Shown here piece by piece: positions 53,591 through 64,000 of a stretch of DNA of 64,000 nucleotides (position 1 is the first letter of the stretch; each line of letters starts with the position of its first letter). The notes under the pieces were generated by a model. That model saw only the letters and a list, made by a program, of their open reading frames with translations, had not been told where the DNA came from and did not search any database. The position numbers and the translations under genes were made by a program. The stretch is from Neoarius graeffei (taxonomy: Eukaryota; Chordata; Actinopteri; Siluriformes; Ariidae). The stretch is from positions 36,462,714 to 36,526,713 of the forward strand of contig NC_083592.1 of assembly GCF_027579695.1 (NCBI RefSeq), read 5' to 3'.

Positions 53591-53825
53591 TGGGCTTAAA
53601 GATGAAACTCAGTAGGTGTGCAAAAGTTTGCGCACCCCTGGTCAAAATTGCTGTTACTGTGAACAGTTATTTTTATTTTAACAACTTTATTGGACTGTTA
53701 CAAAATAAACATAAAAATAAACATAATAAAGTAAGTCAGCCCAAAGGGGAGGACATGAACGGGCGACCCATGCAAGGCGTTTCCCCGAAGGTATAAAAGA
53801 GAAAAATCATACAATTAAAATTAGA

Positions 53826-54368
53826 CTAAATTGATCTGTGGCAACCACAGTCACGGTACACAGACCAAGTACATGAAAAGTCCGTATTATAGGTGGAGGT
53901 CAGTAATTCAAAGTACAGCTCTAACAGGGATGATTTGAAAACAGGGAGGCTACGGAATTTATCTGGGGAAAAATATTTGCATACATAGTTCCATGGTTTA
54001 ACAATCCTATTGAAGAATGAGGCCTGATAAGTTGAAGTTCTGCAGTGTGCAGGTTTTAAAATTAATTTCGGATTTTGGGCCCTAGACCAGTCATGAGTTA
54101 CAAAAGACACGTAGAGGTTTATGTTCAAATCTGTTTGGCCATTAATGCATTTATATACAAAGACTAAGTCTCTAATCTCCCTATCATAAGTCAGAGGAAG
54201 CAAGTGCAGGCTTCTGAGTCTGTCTGTGTAAGTAGCATCCCCAATACGCTGTTGTAGTATCCAGCGCATTGCACGTCGTTGGACTCTCTCTAACAGGCTT
54301 CTAAGGTTGACACTAGCAGGGGACCATACTTCAGACGCGTAACAGAGCTGTGACTTGACGAGCGACAA
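53826..54368 (-). pseudogene. LINE ORF2 C-terminal region
   Basis: Post-RT segment with LCYASEVWSPAS, LLERVQRRAMRWIL and RLRSLHLLPLTYDREIRDLV, typical of jockey/CR1-like LINEs. Confidence 0.82.
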
Positions 54369-54555
54369 TTATAAAGTCCTCCTCACTTGAATTTCCGTCA
54401 GCAAGGAACAGGATCTTTTTAGAAAGCCAAGCATCCAGTTAGCCTTGTTGACTATTGAGCAGACGTGCGAATCCCATTCTAAATTACTTGAAATAACCAC
54501 GCCCAAGTCTTTTTCTTCGTCAACTTGTTGAAGGCACGTGCTGCCCAGGTGGTAG

Positions 54556-55617
54556 TCATGAATGATTGGAGTTTTTTTTCTGCGTGACGGTCAATATTTT
54601 GCACTTGTTGGCATTATACTGCATGTTCGATTCACAACTCCACCCCTCGGCATTGGCTAGATCGCACTGTAATTGCTCGCTGTCTTCGGATGTCAGGATA
54701 GTGCGAAAAAGTTTTGTGTCGTCTGCATATAGAGCGACTCCAGTTTCTTTATCCACGACCTCGGGAAGATCGTTGATAAAAATAGTGAAAAGCACAGGAC
54801 CGACCAGGCTGCCCTGAGGCACACCGGAGGTCACGGGCAGAGGCTTAGAGACCGCGCCGTCAATTACCACTCTTTGTGTTCTTCCCCCAAGATAATCTCG
54901 AAACCACTCTAGCAGACACCCATCGATACCGTACCATTTCAGCTTTTCGACCAGGATAGTATGATCAACACAGTCAAAAGCTTTTGCGAAGTCCAGATAT
55001 AAAATGTCCGATTGTTTGTTTTTGTCTAGAGCTTCACCGATTTTGTGAAGTACGGACAGATGTTGTGTGACGCATGAGCGACTGTGCACAAAGCCATGCT
55101 GGAGTGATGTTATTAGTCGCGAGATGTGATCATAAAGTCTGTTGCAAACACAGCGCTCCAAAACTTTACTTACAACTGGAAGCAAAGAGATAGGTCTATA
55201 ATTTGCAGCAGGCTCCTGAGTCCTTCTTGTGAACAGGAGTGATGTCGGCACATTTCCAGTTTGAAGGAAAGTGCCCAGTTTTTAAGAAACGATTAAATAA
55301 ATCACAAAGACTTGGAGCTATTTGTGAGCTACACTCCTTTAGAATACAAGCAGGAATTCCATCAGGACCAGTGGCTTTTGTTACATCTAGATTTGATAGA
55401 CAGTCACGCACTTCGTCGATGGTTAACGTTATTTCAGCTATTTTTTCATCTGATCTCAAGGGACATGTATAACCGCAAAACGCTTTGTCTGAGCTGGGAG
55501 AAGTGAAAATGGAACAGAAATAGTTGTTAAACATTTCCGCTTTATCTGCGGGCTTACTAGCGCTTTGACCGTTGTGAGTAATGACAGCGTCTGTATTTGA
55601 GTGATCGTGCAAGTTGA
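54556..55617 (-). pseudogene. LINE reverse transcriptase (jockey/CR1-L2-like)
   Basis: Two overlapping frames (55617-55196 and 55251-54556): DVTKATGPDGIPACILK, NYRPISLLPVVSKVLE, ILYLDFAKAFDCVDH, VTSGVPQGSLVGPVLF, ALYADDTKLFR. The YADD catalytic box is intact but a frameshift near 55200-55250 separates the first motifs. Confidence 0.88.
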
Positions 55618-55720
55618 AGATGAAATGATTTCCAAAAGACATTAAGTTAAAGATGACTCATTCCCTTTATATTTTAGGCAAAAACAATTTTTTATTTTCA
55701 TCTTTTACATTTTCAAAATG

Positions 55721-56102
55721 GGCGGCACGGTGGTGTAGTGGTTAGCGCTGTCGCCTCACAGCAAGAAGGTCCTGGGTTCGAGCCCCGGGGCCGGCGAGGG
55801 CCTTTCTGTGTGGAGTTTGCATGTTCTCCCCGTGTCCGCGTGGGTTTCCTCCGGGTGCTCCGGTTTCCCCCACAGTCCAAAGACATGCAGGTTAGGTTAA
55901 CTGGCGACTCTAAATTGACCGTAGGTGTGAATGTGAGTGTGAATGGTTGTCTGTGTCTATGTGTCAGCCCTGTGATGACCTGGCGACTTGTCCAGGGTGT
56001 ACCCCGCCTTTCGCCCGTAGTCAGCTGGGATAGGCTCCAGCTTGCCTGCGACCCTGTAGAAGGATAAAGCGGCTAGAGATAATGAGATGGGAATGAGATG
56101 AG
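55721..56102 (+). mobile_element. SINE, full length, in Tc1-F4
   Basis: Perfect 14-bp TSD ACATTTTCAAAATG (55707-55720 and 56103-56116). Confidence 0.94.
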
Positions 56103-57672
56103 ACATTTTCAAAATGACAAAAAAGGAAAAGGGCCCGAAGCAAAAGTTTGGGCACCCTGCATGGTTAGTACCTAGTAACACCCCTTTGGCAAGTACCACA
56201 GCTTGTAAACACTTTTTGTAGCCAGCTAATAATCTTTCAGTTCTTACCTGGGGGATTTTCACACATTCGTCCTTGCAAAAGGCTTCCAGTTCTACAAGTT
56301 TCCTGGGCTGTTTTGCATGCACTGCTCTTTTGAGATCTATCCACAGATTTTCAATGATGTTTAGGTCAGGGGACTGTGAGGGCCAGGGCAAAACCTTCAG
56401 CTTGTGCCTCTTGAGGTATTCCATTGTAGATTTTGAGGTGTTTTGGATCATCGTCTTATTGTAGGACCCATCCTCTTTTTAACTTCAACTTTTTTACAAA
56501 TGGTGTGATGTTTGAGGGCGGCATGGTGGTGTAGTGGTTAGCGCTGTCGCCTCACAGCAGAAGGTCCGGGTTCGAGCCCCGTGGCCGGTGAGGGCCTTTC
56601 TGTGCAGAGTTTGCATGTTCTCCCTGTGTCTGCATGGGTTTCCTCCGGGTGCTCCGGTTTCCCCCACAGTCCAAAGACATGCAGGTTAGGTTAAGTGGTG
56701 ACTCTAAATTGACCGTGAATGTGAATGGTTGTCTGTGTCTATGTGTCAGCCCTGTGATGACCTGGCGACTTGTCCAGGGTGTACCCCACCTTTCGCCCTT
56801 CGTCAGCTGGGATAGGCTCCAGCTTGCCTGTGACCCTGTAGAACAGGATAAAGTGGCTAGAGATAATGAGAGATGAGAATGAGTGTGATGTTTGCTTCCA
56901 GAATTTGCTGGTATTTATTCGAATCCATGCTTCCCTCGACCAATGAAATGTGCCCTGTGCCACTGGCTGCAACACAACCCAAAAGCATGATCGATCCACA
57001 CCCATGCTTCAGAGTTGGAGAGGTGTTCTTTTCCTGGAATTTGGCACCTTTTTTTCTCCAAACATGCCTTTGCACATTGTGGCCAAAAAGTTCTATTTTG
57101 ATTTCATCAGTCCACAGGACTTGTTTCCAAAATGCATCAGGCTTATTTAGATGTTCATTTGCAAACTTCAGATGCTGAATTTTGTGGTAAGGACGCAGGA
57201 AAGGTTTTCTTCTGATGACTCTCTCATGAAGGTCATATTTGTTCAGGTGTCGCTGCATAGTAGAACAGTGCACCACCACTCCAGGGTCTGCTAAATCTTT
57301 CTGAAGGTCTTTTGCAGTCAAACAGGGTTTTTTATTTGCCTTTCTAGCAATCCAACAAGCAGTTCTTTCAGAAAGTTTTCTTCATCTTCCAGACCTCACC
57401 TTGATCTCCACTGTTCCTGTTAACTGCCATTTCTTAATAACATTACAATCTGAGGAAACAGCTACCTGAAAACACTTTGCTACGTTCTTGTAGCCTTCTC
57501 CTGCTTTGTGAGCATCAATTATTTTATTATTCAGAATGTGAGGGAGTTGCATAGAGGAGCCCATGCCTGTTGATTTTAGGGACAAGTTTGAGGAGTCAGA
57601 GAATTTATACAGCTTTGAAATCTGCATCATCTGACCTTTCCTAACGAAGAATTTGAACAAGCCACAGCTCAA
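55957..57672 (-). pseudogene. Tc1-F4 transposase, split by a SINE
   Basis: N-terminal part 57672-57382 (HAGEGYKNVAKCFQV, helix-turn-helix), then 57321-56895 (TAKDLQKDLADPGVVVHC, LWTDEIKIELFGH, LKHGCGSIMLLGC). A SINE follows (56516-56882). The C-terminal part, 56451-56103, reads [20 protein letters not shown] with the catalytic Glu. Several frame breaks, including around 57370. Confidence 0.85.
56516..56882 (+). mobile_element. SINE, full length, inside Tc1-F4 transposase
   Basis: 12-bp TSD GTGTGATGTTTG (56503-56514 and 56883-56894). Source of the junction also found at 52095. Confidence 0.93.
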
Positions 57673-57699
57673 TAAGCTAATTAAGGTCTGGAACCTTGG

Positions 57700-59504
57700 C
57701 AGGGCTCTACATTAACTTTTGAAACTACTTGTCCTGTCGGGCAAGTTAAAAGGAAATTTACTTGTCCGAATGTGAAGTTGACTTGTCCGAACAAAAATTT
57801 GAGAAAAAAACCCCACAAAAACTATTTGTAATAAACTAATTTCACCAGAATTACTTTAACACAATCTATTCACCGCAGAAAAAAAGTGGACTCCATCAAT
57901 CATTAATTTATTTATGAGAAATTGAAAACCAGAAAATTAAAATTATACAGTATATTTTCATTTTTAAATTATTAACTTTGAATATATATCGTCCATTGAT
58001 TAAGTGTTGTTGTCTAATTATTCATTGTGGCTCCTGCATGGTATTTAATGGTTGCGATGAAAGTTGCGGTGTTTTTTTAGGTTTTTGTTGCGATTACATT
58101 GCAGGAAGAAGTGAAATTTGGGAGAAATTGTTGCGATTTTCTCTTTTTGTGATTAAAATTGAGTGATATGTTAAATATTAAGTTATTACTGAAAAACTAT
58201 TGATTAAAAAAACAAAGACACTGAGAAATGGTCCTATAAACAACTTTACCAATATAAAAGATTACCAGGACTACAAAAATATAGAAAAATAGGCTTTACT
58301 TATCCAAATGCACCTGTTGGTTCAAAAGTTAAAGTGCATAGAACCTCACAGCACAACATGAAGTTACCTTAAAATATAATATAAATGCCTCAGCTTTCAT
58401 CTCATCTCATCACATTATCTCTAGCCGCTTTATCCTGTTCTACAGGGTCGCAGGCAAGCTGGAGCCTATCCCAGCTGACTACGGGCGAAAGGCGGGGTAC
58501 ACCCTGGACAAGTCGCCAGGTCATCACAGGGCTGACACATAGACACAGACAACCATTCACACTCACATTCACACCTACGGTCAATTTAGAGCCACCAGTT
58601 AACCTAACCTGCATGTCTTTGGACTGTGAGGGAAACCGGAGCACCTGGAGGAAACCCACGCGGACACGGGGAGAACATGCAAACTCCGCACAGAAAGGCC
58701 CTTGCCGGCCTCAGCTTTCATGTAAGAAAAAAAAACTATTAATACTAGTACTGTGTGCAGGCAGTCTCTCCTGAAGACTAAATTAAACAATAATTATAAA
58801 CTAATAAAATAAATGGCTCAGGCTTCATAGAAGAAAAAAAAACAATTTGAACAGAATCTCACAGTATGATGCTGAAGCTGCCTAAACAATGGAAAATAAA
58901 ATACCATTTTGGGAAAAATGTTGGCATCCATTAATTTCTTGTATTAAGTAAAAAAAAAAAGTCAAGTGCGCACAGTCCTTCACTGTAAACATAACACACT
59001 TTCAGTAACAGAATTTAAGCCTACATAAACACTGACCCGCAGTTTGTCGACGTCACCTCAAGACGACGCCAACGATTGGTCAAATTTGTGGGAAAGTTGC
59101 GGTGATTGGATATAATTGCAACACCGCCCTGAATTCGCGGGGATTGGTTGAATTTGCATTGAAGTTGCAAATCGCAACATCGCGAGATCCTGGAGGGTCT
59201 GATAAACGACCGTTTACTTTTCAGCTCAAATACACGAAGCGGTATTGGCCGGTTTCGCAAGTGGAATATTGCACATGCGCACATCGCTCTTTCCGAAGAG
59301 AAACATCCGGTGATTCATCAAAACAATATGTCGAGTGAGATGCTTTGGAAATCATGTGAATAAACTGATAAATTTGATATGTAACCCGAATATCGGCGTA
59401 TTTTGGCACTTGTCCGATTGGACAAGTAACTGAGACGATGAACTTGTCCGACATAAAGGATCGCTTGTCCCGGACAAGCGGATAAGCGTTAATGTCGAGC
59501 CCTG
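57700..59504. mobile_element. hAT-type element in Tc1-F4 (TIR CAGGGCTC)
   Basis: Ends CAGGGCTCTACATTAAC and GTTAATGTCGAGCCCTG; imperfect 8-bp TSD AACCTTGG/AGACTTGG. Repeated ACTTGTCCG motifs near both ends. Interrupted by a SINE. Confidence 0.82.
58401..58707 (-). mobile_element. SINE, 5'-truncated, in hAT
   Basis: Lacks the tRNA head; 14-bp TSD GCCTCAGCTTTCAT (58387-58400 and 58708-58721). Confidence 0.93.
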
Positions 59505-59594
59505 AGACTTGGTAAAAGTTACCTGAGAACTCAAATATATTGGGGTGCCCAAACTTTCGCATGGTGTTCCTTTTCTTTTTTCACTCTCCAATAG

Positions 59595-59971
59595 TCTCAT
59601 CTCATCTCATTATCTGTAGCCACTTTATCCTGTTCTACAGGGTCGCAGGCAAGCTGGAGCCTATCCCAGCTGACTACGGGCAAGAGGCGGGGTACACCCT
59701 GGACAAGTCGCCAGGTCATCACAGAGCTGACACATAGACACAGACAACTATTCACACTCACATTCACACCTACGGTCAATTTAGAGTCACCAGTTAACCT
59801 AACCTGCATGTCTTTGGATTGTGGGGGAAACCGGAGCACCCAGAGGAAACCTACGCGGACACGGGGAGAACATGCAAACTCTGCACAGAAAGGCCCTCGT
59901 CGGCCACGGGGCTCGAACCCGGACCTTCTTGCTGTGAGGCGACAGCGCTAACCACTAGACCACTGTGCCAC
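59595..59971 (-). mobile_element. SINE, full length, in Tc1-F4
   Basis: 13-bp TSD CACTCTCCAATAG (59582-59594 and 59972-59984). Confidence 0.93.
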
Positions 59972-60149
59972 CACTCTCCAATAGTACAAAACAAAAATAA
60001 TACACAATTCTTGCAGAAAATGCTGAAAAGAAATGTCTCATCTTTATCTTTATGCCTTTTGGTGATCAGTTCGTCTTCTGCTCACTCAACTATTCACAGT
60101 AACAGACATTTTCAGTAAGGGTGCCCAAACTTTTGCATGCCACTGTACT

Positions 60150-60450
60150 GCATGTTGTAGATATCTAGGGGAGACCTGGCATAGGGGAGACATGACAGTT
60201 TGTAAATTCATTTCAACGAATCAGGTTTTAGATGACATCAGAAGTTAGCTGTTGCCCCTTTGAGTAACCTACTTCCTTTGGAGCCACGAAGTTGGATACT
60301 GCAGTAAGGTTTGAGCAGTTCAATATTTTTGTCAACCAAAACTTGTATTTTTGACTTCGCCTCTAGCGCCATTCTATTGTTTAGTGTACGCTGGAGAATT
60401 GGTGATTTGTTAGGAACTAAAGCATGCAGTCTAGAGTTACTATATATACA
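60150..60450. other. Intergenic stretch, nothing recognised
   Basis: No coding or transposon signature beyond a short TA run before the next Tc1. Confidence 0.5.
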
Positions 60451-61600
60451 CAACCCCGATTCCAAAAAAGTTGGGACAAAGTACAAATTGTAAATAAAAA
60501 CGGAATGCAATGATGTGGAAGTTTCAAAATTCCATATTTTATTCAGAATAGAACACAGATGACATATCAAATGTTTAAACTGAGAAAATGTATTATTTAA
60601 AGAGAAACATTTGGTGATTTTAAATTTCATGACAACAACACATCTCAAAAAAGTTGGGACAAGGCCATGTTTACCACTGTGAGACATCCGCTTTTCTCTT
60701 TACAACAGTCTGTAAACGTCTGGGGACTGAGGAGACAAGTTGCTCAAGTTTAGGGAGAGGAATGTTAACCCATTCTTGTCTAATATAGGATTCTAGTTGC
60801 TCAACTGTCTTAGGTCTTTTTTGTTGTATCTTCCGTTTTATGATGCACCAAATGTTTTCTATGGGTGAAAGATCTGGACTGCAGGCTGGCCAGTTCAGTA
60901 CCCGGACCCTTCTTCTACGCAGCCATGATGCTGTAATTGATGCAGTATGTGGTTTGGCATTGTCATGTTGGAAAATGCAAGGTCTTCCCTGAAAGAGATG
61001 TCATCTGGATGGGAGCACATGTTGCTCTAGAGCCTGGATATACCTTTCAGCATTGATGGTGTCTTTCCAGGTGTGTAAGCTGCCCATGCCACACGCACTA
61101 ATGCAACCCCATACCATCAGAGATGCAGGCTCCTCTGATGTTCAAACTCTTTGCAATTTTACACTGTCTGACTCCTTTCTGATATTGCTCCACTATTTGT
61201 CGGCGCAGAATTAGAGGGATTGGTGATCCTCTTCCCATCTTTACTTCTGAGAGCCACTGCCACTCCAAGATGCTCTTTTTATACCCAGTCATGTTAATGA
61301 CCTATTGCCAGTTGACCTAATGAGTTGCAATTTGGTCCTCCAGCTGTTCCTTTTTTGTACCTTTAACTTTTCCAGCCTCTTATTGCCCCTGTCCCAACTT
61401 TTTTGAGATGTGTTGCTGTCATGAAATTTCAAATGAGCCAATGTTTGGCATGAAATTTCAAAATGTCTCACTTTCGACATTTGATATGTTGTCTATGTTC
61501 TATTGTGAATACAATATCAGTTTTTGAGATTTGTAAATTATTGCATTCTGTTTTTATTTACAATTTGTACTTTGTCCCAACTTTTTTGGAATCAGGGTTG
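60451..61600 (-). mobile_element. Tc1-F1 transposon, internally deleted copy
   Basis: Same termini as 18930-20531 (CAACCCCGATTCCAAAAAAG). The transposase N-terminus (61292-61137, ending IAKSLNI) is fused to the region starting ASLMVWG by loss of about 470 bp near 61130. The C-terminal part is present in the interval 61080-60690. Confidence 0.9.
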
Positions 61601-61639
61601 TACATAGCTAGGGTTACAGTGCAGGGTTAGTCCTCTGGT

Positions 61640-61805
61640 AACCGCGAGAGTTTGACTCTCCACTCACATCTGTATTGCAGCATGCCTTGCCAGACAGTAC
61701 CATTTTTATGATGGTCTTTAGTATGACCCAACCGTGAATAGAACTCATGTTCTCCCGATCAAAAGGTGGACATGCTAACCACTAGGCCAACTCGCGGTTC
61801 TAACC
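61640..61805 (-). mobile_element. tRNA-derived SINE-like repeat (fourth type)
   Basis: Minus strand reads AACCGCGAGTTGGCCTAGTG, GTTAGCATGTCCACC, then GAGTTCTATTCACGG (A- and B-box-like). Not a functional tRNA: no acceptor stem pairing is visible. Confidence 0.55.
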
Positions 61806-62490
61806 CATTGATTGGTTTCTATATCCACTTCTTTTGGGTGTATTTCTTGGTTTTAATAACTTGCTTGTTTGCTGAACACAAACATGGCAATAATTTCTTG
61901 TGTTAATGGACCAGACTCCACTTTTGGATCATTAATCCCTTTTGACTGAGAATGACCTAGATGCATAGTTTTATGTTGGCTTCTGGCACATCCATACAGT
62001 TTTAAATACAAAACCTACAATTAAAAACAGTTTGTTTTTATGTCATTTATTTAATTCTTGGGCTCCCATCTGTACCAGCGAGTGATGCTGCATCCCATTA
62101 ATACACTTTACGATAGATTATTAGATTCTAATAGAATAGATGAGCCAAAATAATTGGGGATCTTTTTTAATGGGCCCCGACTCATTACAAGTATGAATAC
62201 GTGAGCCTTAAAGTAGAAAAGGTTGAGAACCCCTGATCTAGATAGCCATTAGTTTGTACACAGCATATAAAACCTACGAGCAACACAATTTCAAGTACAT
62301 CCCTAGCTGTAAGATAACATTGCAAGGACGTTCTCAGAACATTAGTTCATAGTTACAAAATCTATAACACTGGAAAGCAATCAAGCCATCTTTAGCGATC
62401 GTTCCCAGTCCTTGTGTTAAACTGAACATTAAAATTAATATTATAAAAAAAATTCCATGGTGTTTTCTGATGGAGTAATTTTTTTTTCTC
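61806..62490. other. Intergenic stretch without recognised genes
   Basis: AT-rich; nothing identified on either strand apart from the candidate exon that follows. Confidence 0.45.
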
Positions 62491-62495
62491 CACAG

Positions 62496-62555
62496 GGTGA
62501 GCTTTTATTAAAGGAACAAAATTTACTGGACGACTTTCTGCAGATTGATATGATT
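62496..62555 (+). CDS. Candidate exon of an unknown gene (20 codons)
   Basis: A strong polypyrimidine tract and acceptor (TTTTTTTCTCCACAG) precede a 60-nt open segment, GELLLKEQNLLDDFLQIDMI, followed by GTATGT. I do not recognise the family. The amphipathic helical character looks protein-like, but this could be chance. Confidence 0.25.
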
Positions 62556-62663
62556 GTATGTGGTCCTCCAGAGTTGATGATCAGAACTGTGTCCATAACA
62601 ACAGTGTGTTATTCACAGTAGCGGTTTGCTATTCAGAAATAACAGGCCATAGAATGCTGTAAT

Positions 62664-62998
62664 GGCGGCATGGTGGTGTAGTGGTTAGTGCTGTTGCCTC
62701 ACAGCAAGAAGGTCTGGGTTCGTGGCCGGTGAGGGCCTTTCTGTGTAGAGTTGGCATGTTCTCTGTGTGGGTTTCCTCCGGGTGCTCTGGTTTTCCCCAA
62801 AGACATGCAGGTTAGGTTAACTGGTGACTCTAAACTGACCGTAGGTGTGAATGGTTGTCTGTGTCTATGTGTCGGCCCTGTGATGACCTGGTGACTTGTC
62901 CAGGGTGTACCCCGCCTCTCGCCCGTAGTCAGCTGGGATAGGCTCCAGCTTGCCTGCGACCCTGTAGAACAGGATAAAGCAGCTAGAGATAATGAGAT
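62664..62998 (+). mobile_element. SINE, full length with internal losses
   Basis: Head GGCGGCATGGTGGTGTAGTG; lacks part of the B-box region and core; ends GATAATGAGAT. No clear TSD. Confidence 0.88.
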
Positions 62999-63068
62999 AA
63001 TATTGTCCAACTTTTTACTGTAAATAGTATTTATTTTATTTTCCGGAGTTTTAAAACGAGTACACATA

Positions 63069-64000
63069 CAGTGGTGCTTGAAAGTTTGTGAACCCTTTAG
63101 AATTTTCTATATTTCTGCATAAATATGACCTAAAACATCATCAGATTTTCACACAAGTCCTAAAAGTAGATAAAGAGAACCCAGTTAAACAAATGAGAAA
63201 AAAATATTACACTTGGTCATTTATTTATTGAGGAAAATGATCCAATATTACATATCTGTGAGTGGCAAAAGTATGTGAACCTCTAGGATTAGCAGTTCAC
63301 TTGAAGGTGAAATTAGAGTCAGGTGTTTTCAATCAATGGGATGACAATCAGGTGTGAGTGGGCACCCTGTTTTATTTAAAGAACAGGGATCTATCAAAGT
63401 CTGATCTTCACAACACATGTTTGTGGAAGTGTATCATGGCACGAACAAAGGAGATTTCTGAGGACCTCAGAAAAAGCGTTGTTGATGCTCATCAGGCTGC
63501 AAAAGGTTACAAAACCATCTCTAAAGAGTTTGGACTCCACCAATCCACAGTCAGACAGATTGTGTACAAATGGAGGAAATTCAAGACCATTGTTACCCTC
63601 CCCAGGAGTGGTCGACCAACAAAAATCGCTCCAAGAGCAAGGTGTGTAATAGTCGGCGAGGTCACAAAGGACCCCAGGGTAACTTCTAAGCAACTGAAGG
63701 CCTCTCTCAGATCAACATAAGCCAATGTTCATGAGTCCACCATCAGGAGAACACTGAACAACAATGGTGTGCATGGCAGGGTTGCAAGGAGAAAGCCACT
63801 GCTCTCCAAAAAGAACATTGCTGCTCATCTGCAGTTTGCTAAAGATCACATGGACAAGCCAGAAGGCTATTGGAAAAATGTTTTGCGGATGGATGAGACC
63901 AAAATAGAACTTTTTGGTTTAAATGAGAAGCGTTATGTTTGGAGAAAAAAAAACACTGCATTCCAGCATAAGAACCTTATCCCATCTGTGAAACATGGTG
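63069..64000 (+). mobile_element. Tc1-F2 transposon, copy 2, cut by window end
   Basis: Same TIR as 28960 (CAGTGGTGCTTGAAAGTTTG) after TA. Runs past the right edge. Confidence 0.92.
63436..64000 (+). pseudogene. Tc1-F2 transposase, copy 2 (partial)
   Basis: [20 protein letters not shown]...GRPTKIAPRARCVI to 63720, where a changed segment (CAGATCAACATAAG) ends the frame. The downstream frame retains the first catalytic Asp (MDETKIELFG), unlike copy 1. Confidence 0.88.

Larger units (their letters stand above)
53665..55617 (-). mobile_element. LINE (jockey/CR1-L2-like), 5'-truncated, in Tc1-F4
   Basis: The 3' end lies in AT-rich DNA near 53665; the 5' end near 55617 joins Tc1-F4 sequence. Encodes RT and post-RT regions, broken into frames. 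Confidence 0.75.
53610..60146 (-). mobile_element. Tc1-F4 transposon, expanded by five insertions
   Basis: Ends CAGTAGGTGTGCAAAAGTTT and AAACTTTTGCATGCCACTG. Transposase on the minus strand. Interrupted by a LINE, three SINEs and a hAT. Confidence 0.82.

Overview
This is nuclear DNA from a ray-finned (teleost) fish. It is intron-containing and saturated with Tc1/mariner, hAT, PIF/Harbinger, L1 and tRNA-derived SINE copies of types common in teleosts. The species cannot be fixed from sequence alone; an otophysan such as a catfish is a guess. All element labels (MITE-A, MITE-B, MITE-R, Tc1-F1 and so on) are local to this annotation.

Host genes. One complete gene runs on the minus strand from about 51.6 kb down to 6.0 kb: DNA polymerase kappa (polk). 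I reconstructed 14 coding exons whose splice phases all agree. They sum to 2730 nt (909 codons plus stop), with Y-family catalytic acids, two UBZ4 zinc fingers and a C-terminal PCNA-binding-like tail. A non-coding first exon with a 19-codon upstream ORF precedes it. Downstream on the same strand (2.3-1.8 kb) are the first two coding exons of an ankyrin-repeat gene, probably ankdd1b, the neighbour of POLK in mammals. It continues past the left edge.

Layout. 1-1.6 kb: two Tc1-type remnants. 1.8-2.3 kb: ankyrin gene start. 2.5-4.5 kb: a long-inverted-repeat Tc1 with a nested nuclease fragment. 5.1-5.8 kb: (TA)n and a long-TIR MITE. 6.0-16.5 kb: polk exons 14 to 7. 16.5-33.3 kb: polk intron 6, essentially all transposons (a three-deep MITE nest and a full-length L1 carrying nine younger insertions). 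33.3-34.3 kb: exons 6 to 4. 34.3-39.1 kb: intron 3 (SINE, hAT remnant, MITEs). 39.1-45.4 kb: exon 3, a deep SINE/hAT/Tc1/PIF nest, exon 2. 45.4-51.3 kb: intron 1 (PIF MITE, a SWIM/YqaJ-type DNA element, hATs, SINEs, a LINE tail). 51.3-51.6 kb: exon 1, uORF, promoter. 51.7-64 kb: intergenic transposon nests with no confirmed gene.

Main message. The coding sequence is intact and conserved, while the gene has been inflated from about 3 kb to 45 kb by nested insertions. Target-site duplications (TSDs) are readable for more than 20 insertions, so the order of events can be reconstructed. Introns free of transposons are 97-173 bp, and subtracting insertions from introns 2, 5 and 6 returns them to about 90-165 bp. 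The most unusual items are a near-perfectly palindromic 261-263 bp element with 6-bp TSDs (two copies), a Tc1 chimera that captured a SINE/transposase junction from another Tc1 family, a Tc1-type DD37E transposase with an uninterrupted 381-codon ORF, and a broken SWIM/YqaJ-type mobile ORF.
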